From positions 1 to 7,558 of the forward strand of contig JADHXF010000070.1 of the NCBI GenBank assembly GCA_016783105.1: a stretch of DNA of 7,558 nucleotides, given 5' to 3'. The notes below the pieces were generated by a model, which did no database searches, was not told the DNA's origin, and saw nothing but the letters and a program-made list of their open reading frames with translations. Of this stretch, positions 5,122-7,558 are shown piece after piece. A program made the translations under genes and the position numbers. The stretch is from Dehalococcoidales bacterium (GTDB lineage Bacteria > Chloroflexota > Dehalococcoidia > Dehalococcoidales > RBG-16-60-22). Each line of letters begins with the position of its first letter. The stretch's first letter is position 1.

Positions 5122-6489
5122 ATGCTTCGCATTGATAACTGTAGCCAGCAACAGCCGTCGTTATGGGAGACGGTATTACCGCCGGAGATATTCCAGATGA
5201 ACGAGGAATTGACCAAGGTAGATACGCTGCTTGATGACGAGCGTTTCTTTATTCCCTTCAAGGAGGGATTTAACGTTCGCATGGGCCGGCCGACAACCGC
5301 GGTAGCCACTTATCTGCGCCTGATGTATCTCAAGTATCGGTACGGGCTGGGTTACGAGGTACTGGTGAAGGAAGTCAGCGACAGTCTTGCCTGGAGACGG
5401 TTCTGCCATCTTTCCCTGGATGACCGTGTTCCCGACAGCACTACCCTGATCAAGCTGACCCACAAGTATGGAGCGGACACGGTAAGCTCCTTGAATGACA
5501 CGCTGGTACTGAAGCTGAAAGAAAGTAAGGTAATCAGGGGCAGGAAACTGCGCATTGATACCACGGTGGTGGAGTCGGATATTCACCATCCCACGGATAC
5601 GGGACTGCTTAATGACGGGATCAGGGTAATTACCCGTGTGGTAAGTCAGTTGAAGAATGTGGTACCCGGTATCGGGGGCCGGTTCGTGAAGCATACGAAG
5701 AAGGCGAAGAAGGTCTATCTTGGCCTGATGAAGGTCATGAAGAGTAGAGCAGGCAAAGATAAGGCCGCGTTGAAGGATGCCCAGAAAAAGCTGGTCAAGA
5801 TAATGGGAGAGGTCATCGCCGGTGGCCGGCAGGTGCAGACGGAACTGGAGTCGCTTCAGGAGACATCTCCCCTGGTGAACAGAATGCGAGGGCAGATGGA
5901 TGAATGGATCAAGTCAGCTGAGAAGGTAGTCCGGCAGACGCAAGAGGTAATCAAGGGAAACCGGCACCTCTCCCGGCGGCTGGTAAGCCTGTTTGACACT
6001 GATGCCCGACCGATAAAGAGGGGCAAAGCCAGGGCGGATACCGAGTTTGGGCGCAAGGTACTTTTAGGAGAGACCGACCACGGCATTATCACCGTTTACG
6101 ATGTGCTCGACGAAAACCCTTCCGATACAACGCTACTCAAACCCGCCGTAAAGGGACACCGGCGCCTGTTCCGCAAGAGACTCAAGGCGGTGGCTGCGGA
6201 TCGTGGTTTCTCGTCGCAGGCGAATGAAGACTGGCTAAAGCACACGGGAGTCAAGCGGGTCAGTATCCCGAAAAGGGGGAAGGTGGGGGAAGAACGGCGC
6301 AGACATCAAAAGCAGTCCTGGTTCAAACGGCTCCAGCGGTTCCGGGCCGGGATAGAAGGCAGGATAAGCCTGCTCAAGAGGAAGTTCGGGCTCAGGAGAA
6401 GCCGGATGCGGGGCAGCGCCGGGACGAAAACATGGGTCGGGCAGAGTATATTCACCCAAAATCTCTGGCAGGCCGCCCGGATAGGCTAA
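5122..6489 (+). CDS. IS5-like DDE transposase
   Basis: 455 residues from ATG 5122. AAGGGGG (5106-5112) stands nine bases upstream of that ATG, which makes it a better start than the in-frame GTG at 5113 that touches the same G run. The N-terminal part (YLRLMYLKYRYGLGYEVLVKEV) is of the DUF772 type. The catalytic residues are likely D146 in LRIDTTVVES, D360 in VAADRGF and E412 in FRAGIEGRISLLKRKFG. A lysine-rich helical insert of roughly 120 residues (about 170-290) separates the first strand from FDTDARPIKRGKA. The enzyme cuts and rejoins its own IS ends in the cytoplasm. All three acidic residues are present and the frame is unbroken, so it is probably active. Confidence 0.9.
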   Translation: MLRIDNCSQQQPSLWETVLPPEIFQMNEELTKVDTLLDDERFFIPFKEGFNVRMGRPTTAVATYLRLMYLKYRYGLGYEVLVKEVSDSLAWRRFCHLSLDDRVPDSTTLIKLTHKYGADTVSSLNDTLVLKLKESKVIRGRKLRIDTTVVESDIHHPTDTGLLNDGIRVITRVVSQLKNVVPGIGGRFVKHTKKAKKVYLGLMKVMKSRAGKDKAALKDAQKKLVKIMGEVIAGGRQVQTELESLQETSPLVNRMRGQMDEWIKSAEKVVRQTQEVIKGNRHLSRRLVSLFDTDARPIKRGKARADTEFGRKVLLGETDHGIITVYDVLDENPSDTTLLKPAVKGHRRLFRKRLKAVAADRGFSSQANEDWLKHTGVKRVSIPKRGKVGEERRRHQKQSWFKRLQRFRAGIEGRISLLKRKFGLRRSRMRGSAGTKTWVGQSIFTQNLWQAARIG

Positions 6490-6505
6490 AATATCTGATG
6501 AAACA

Positions 6506-6521
6506 GGTATTCGGGAATACC
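6506..6521 (+). terminator. Hairpin in the IS tail, possible transcription block
   Basis: GGTATTC (6506-6512) and GAATACC (6515-6521) form a perfect 7-bp stem with a two-base loop, 16 bases after the transposase stop. No T run follows on the plus strand, so a classical intrinsic terminator is not supported. It may instead block transcripts in either direction or have a role at the IS end. Confidence 0.35.
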
Positions 6522-6554
6522 AAAACGAGGAGACCATCCTTCCAACTGGATTTT

Positions 6555-6574
6555 CTTGAGTATTTCAGGGGGAA
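6555..6574 (-). repeat. Right terminal inverted repeat of the IS
   Basis: Read on the minus strand it begins TTCCCCCTGAAA and pairs with the left end at 16 of 20 positions. It also supplies the premature TGA (6565-6567) that ends the 5' piece of the interrupted gene. Confidence 0.85.
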
Positions 6575-6582
6575 CTAACTAG
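6575..6582 (+). repeat. Target-site duplication, right copy
   Basis: CTAACTAG, identical to 5018-5025, lies immediately outside the right IS end and within the coding sequence of the interrupted gene. Confidence 0.85.
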
Positions 6583-6684
6583 AGAGTCAAGAAGGATTTC
6601 AAAGCATTTGACTTGGTATTTATCGGGGCATTTATCGGATACTTCTATGACTTCATCTAAGTGTTTCTTTATCGTTTCAAACAT
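6575..6684 (-). pseudogene. 5' piece of the IS-interrupted partner gene
   Basis: ATG 6684 follows GGAGGTG (6690-6696) by five bases. The 36 codons before the insertion point (MFETIKKHLDEVIEVSDKC through FEILLDSLV) are mainly helical and charged. In the present allele the frame reads three codons into the IS (SSP) and stops at TGA 6565-6567, giving a 39-residue product. Removing the IS and one duplication continues the frame into RGQAISASA at 5019. The start, ribosome site and promoter are intact, so the insertion alone appears to have broken the gene. Loss of this coupled first gene should also reduce the HEPN-like protein. Confidence 0.75.
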
Positions 6685-6689
6685 ATTAG

Positions 6690-6696
6690 CACCTCC
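6690..6696 (-). promoter_or_regulatory. Shine-Dalgarno of the interrupted gene
   Basis: CACCTCC on the plus strand reads GGAGGTG on the minus strand, five bases before ATG 6684. This strong site fixes the start of the 5' piece, a frame too short to stand out by itself. Confidence 0.75.
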
Positions 6697-6716
6697 AAAA
6701 TAATGTCCATGTCTTT

Positions 6717-6749
6717 ATTATACCCTATACATTTATATTTTCCTATACA
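6717..6749 (-). promoter_or_regulatory. Promoter and operator-like direct repeats of the interrupted module
   Basis: On the minus strand a perfect TATAAT (plus-strand ATTATA, 6717-6722) would start transcription near 6710, about 26 bases before the ATG. No good -35 lies 17 bases upstream (TAGGAA, 6740-6745). Instead TGTATAGG occurs twice, 18 bases apart (plus-strand CCTATACA at 6724-6731 and 6742-6749), over the spacer and -35 zone. Such repeats suit a repressor or activator, perhaps one of the module's own winged-helix proteins, but that is inference. Confidence 0.45.
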
Positions 6750-6960
6750 AATATGATATGCCTTTTAAAAGGATGCTACATATAACTAGAGTAGGGAATT
6801 AGAATAAATGAATTGCAGATTTAGGCGGTTATTCGAGATAGCATAAATGTTAAGACAGTTAAGAACGACTTAAAGTAGTGAAAAGCTTTTATACGTATAC
6901 GCTGGAGGATTAGTTAAGATAATGAGAAACGGGGCGTATTTTATGACCCACCAAAGCCTC

Positions 6961-7558
6961 TTATTCTGATTGTTCCTCGCTTTCTCCCCCACTAACGTCT
7001 CCCCCCATCTCCTCCTCAAGCTGCTCCATAATGCGGGCCGCCCTGGGGTAGCCGATGTGCAGTTTCCGTTGCAGGAAAGAAGTTGAAATGTGGTCGTGCT
7101 GCTCCATGAGCTCGCGGGCGGAGTCCATGAGCGGGTCTTCCTGCTGTCCGCTGCGACCACCCATCGTGGGGGGTAGCGCCACTTCTTCGATTTTAATCGA
7201 CGCCGCTTCCTGTTCCTTCTGGCTGTTCCAGAAGTACACCAGCCGCTCCACCTCGGAATCGGAGACAAAGCAGCCCTGGAGTCGCCTCGGTTTTCCGGCT
7301 TCCGTGGGCATGTAGAGCATGTCTCCCCTGCCCAGCAGCTTTTCCGCCCCGGCACCGTCAAGGATGGTGCGCGAGTCCACCTGGGAGGTGACGGCAAAGC
7401 TGATGCGGGTGGGGAAATTGGCCTTTATCAGCCCGGTGACCACGTCCACCGATGGACGCTGTGTGGCCACGACCAGGTGAATGCCGGTGGCACGGGCAAG
7501 CTGAGCGAGCCGGCACAGGATATGCTCCACCTCGTCAAAGCTGGTCATCATCAGGTCA
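6961..7558 (-). CDS. ftsK: DNA translocase FtsK/SpoIIIE, C-terminal part (gene continues past right edge)
   Basis: The last 198 residues of the protein are present, and the frame is open at the window edge. It begins within the strand after Walker B (DLMMTSFDEVEHILCRLAQLARATGIHLVVATQRPSVDVVTG). It continues with GLIKANFPTRISFAVTSQVDSRTILDGAGAEKLLGRGDMLYMP, the conserved end of the RecA-like motor. The last 60 or so residues (DPLMDSARELMEQHDHISTSFLQRKLHIGYPRAARIMEQLEEE) are the gamma winged helix that reads polar chromosome sequences, followed by an acidic tail. The protein is a hexameric, membrane-anchored, ATP-driven DNA pump that clears chromosomes from the septum and promotes dimer resolution. 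The ATG at 7551 is internal, not the start. The composition is GC-rich, like uvrB. Confidence 0.95.
   Translation of the reverse strand, partial: DLMMTSFDEVEHILCRLAQLARATGIHLVVATQRPSVDVVTGLIKANFPTRISFAVTSQVDSRTILDGAGAEKLLGRGDMLYMPTEAGKPRRLQGCFVSDSEVERLVYFWNSQKEQEAASIKIEEVALPPTMGGRSGQQEDPLMDSARELMEQHDHISTSFLQRKLHIGYPRAARIMEQLEEEMGGDVSGGESEEQSE

Larger units (their letters stand above)
5026..6574 (+). mobile_element. Complete 1549-bp insertion sequence with DDE transposase
   Basis: The ends are set by two independent marks: terminal inverted repeats of about 20 bp, and 8-bp direct repeats (CTAACTAG) immediately outside. One long transposase gene fills it (5122-6489), with a 96-base leader and an 85-base tail. 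The transposase is intact, so the element may still move. It belongs to the IS5-like DDE group, perhaps ISNCY. I do not assign a named family, and an 8-bp duplication is not typical of the main IS5 subgroups. Confidence 0.88.

Noticed and set aside
4588..5151. A native 187-residue gene starting at ATG 5151
   Set aside because: Its first 42 codons lie inside the IS. The target duplication and the in-frame join to the 5' piece at 6577-6684 show that the native start is at 6684.
5086..6553. GGATTT direct repeats (5086-5091, 6548-6553) with inner GAAGGA motifs as the IS boundary
   Set aside because: The inverted match there is short and its outer bases disagree. The 8-bp duplication with 16/20 ends further out also restores the interrupted gene, which these repeats do not.
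6922..6969. A 15-residue plus-strand frame after GGAGG (6904-6908)
   Set aside because: The spacing to the ATG is 13 bases, the peptide has no features, and it runs into the 3' end of ftsK. It is probably chance.
1..7558. CRISPR arrays, tRNA and rRNA genes
   Set aside because: No regularly spaced repeats, cloverleaf-like tRNA or rRNA-like conserved stretches were seen on either strand.

Overview
The window looks like chromosomal DNA of an anaerobic bacterium. A Dehalococcoidia-like Chloroflexota is my best guess, from the style of UvrB, the short basic protein and the mix of SD-led and apparently leaderless genes. This is an impression, not a computed placement. The housekeeping genes at the two ends (uvrB, and ftsK/spoIIIE running off the right edge) are GC-rich. 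The middle, about 3.0-6.9 kb, is visibly more AT-rich outside the insertion sequence and behaves as an accessory patch.

Layout: (1) 1-105, minus, the first 35 codons of an unrecognised gene with a strong Shine-Dalgarno. (2) 316-2304, plus, complete uvrB. (3) 2331-2831, plus, a C-GCAxxG-C-C type redox protein whose codon 27 is TGA. The reading frame, the expected cysteine position and a well-formed stem-loop just downstream all point to selenocysteine (UxxC) rather than a stop. (4) 2853-3002, a 49-residue basic protein. (5) 3028-3667, a toxin-antitoxin pair (AbrB-like antitoxin, RelE/ParE-like toxin) with a perfect consensus promoter placed so that the antitoxin mRNA should be leaderless. A degenerate copy of the small gene's tail lies on the far side of the pair. 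(6) 3842-6684, minus, a two-gene accessory module. The second gene carries a HEPN-like RxxxxxxH motif and a winged helix. The first gene is cut in two by a 1549-bp insertion sequence (5026-6574) with 8-bp target duplications. (7) 6961-7558, minus, the C-terminal part of the FtsK/SpoIIIE translocase.

The two strongest results are the selenoprotein and the exact reconstruction of the interrupted gene. Deleting the IS plus one copy of CTAACTAG joins residue 36 of the 5' piece in frame to the 3' piece, giving a 179-residue protein whose stop overlaps the start of the HEPN-like gene (ATGA). This shows that the two genes were a translationally coupled pair, probably defence- or stress-related, and that the insertion is recent enough to leave both halves otherwise intact. 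The inner promoter, operator-like repeats and Shine-Dalgarno of that module survive to the right of the IS.
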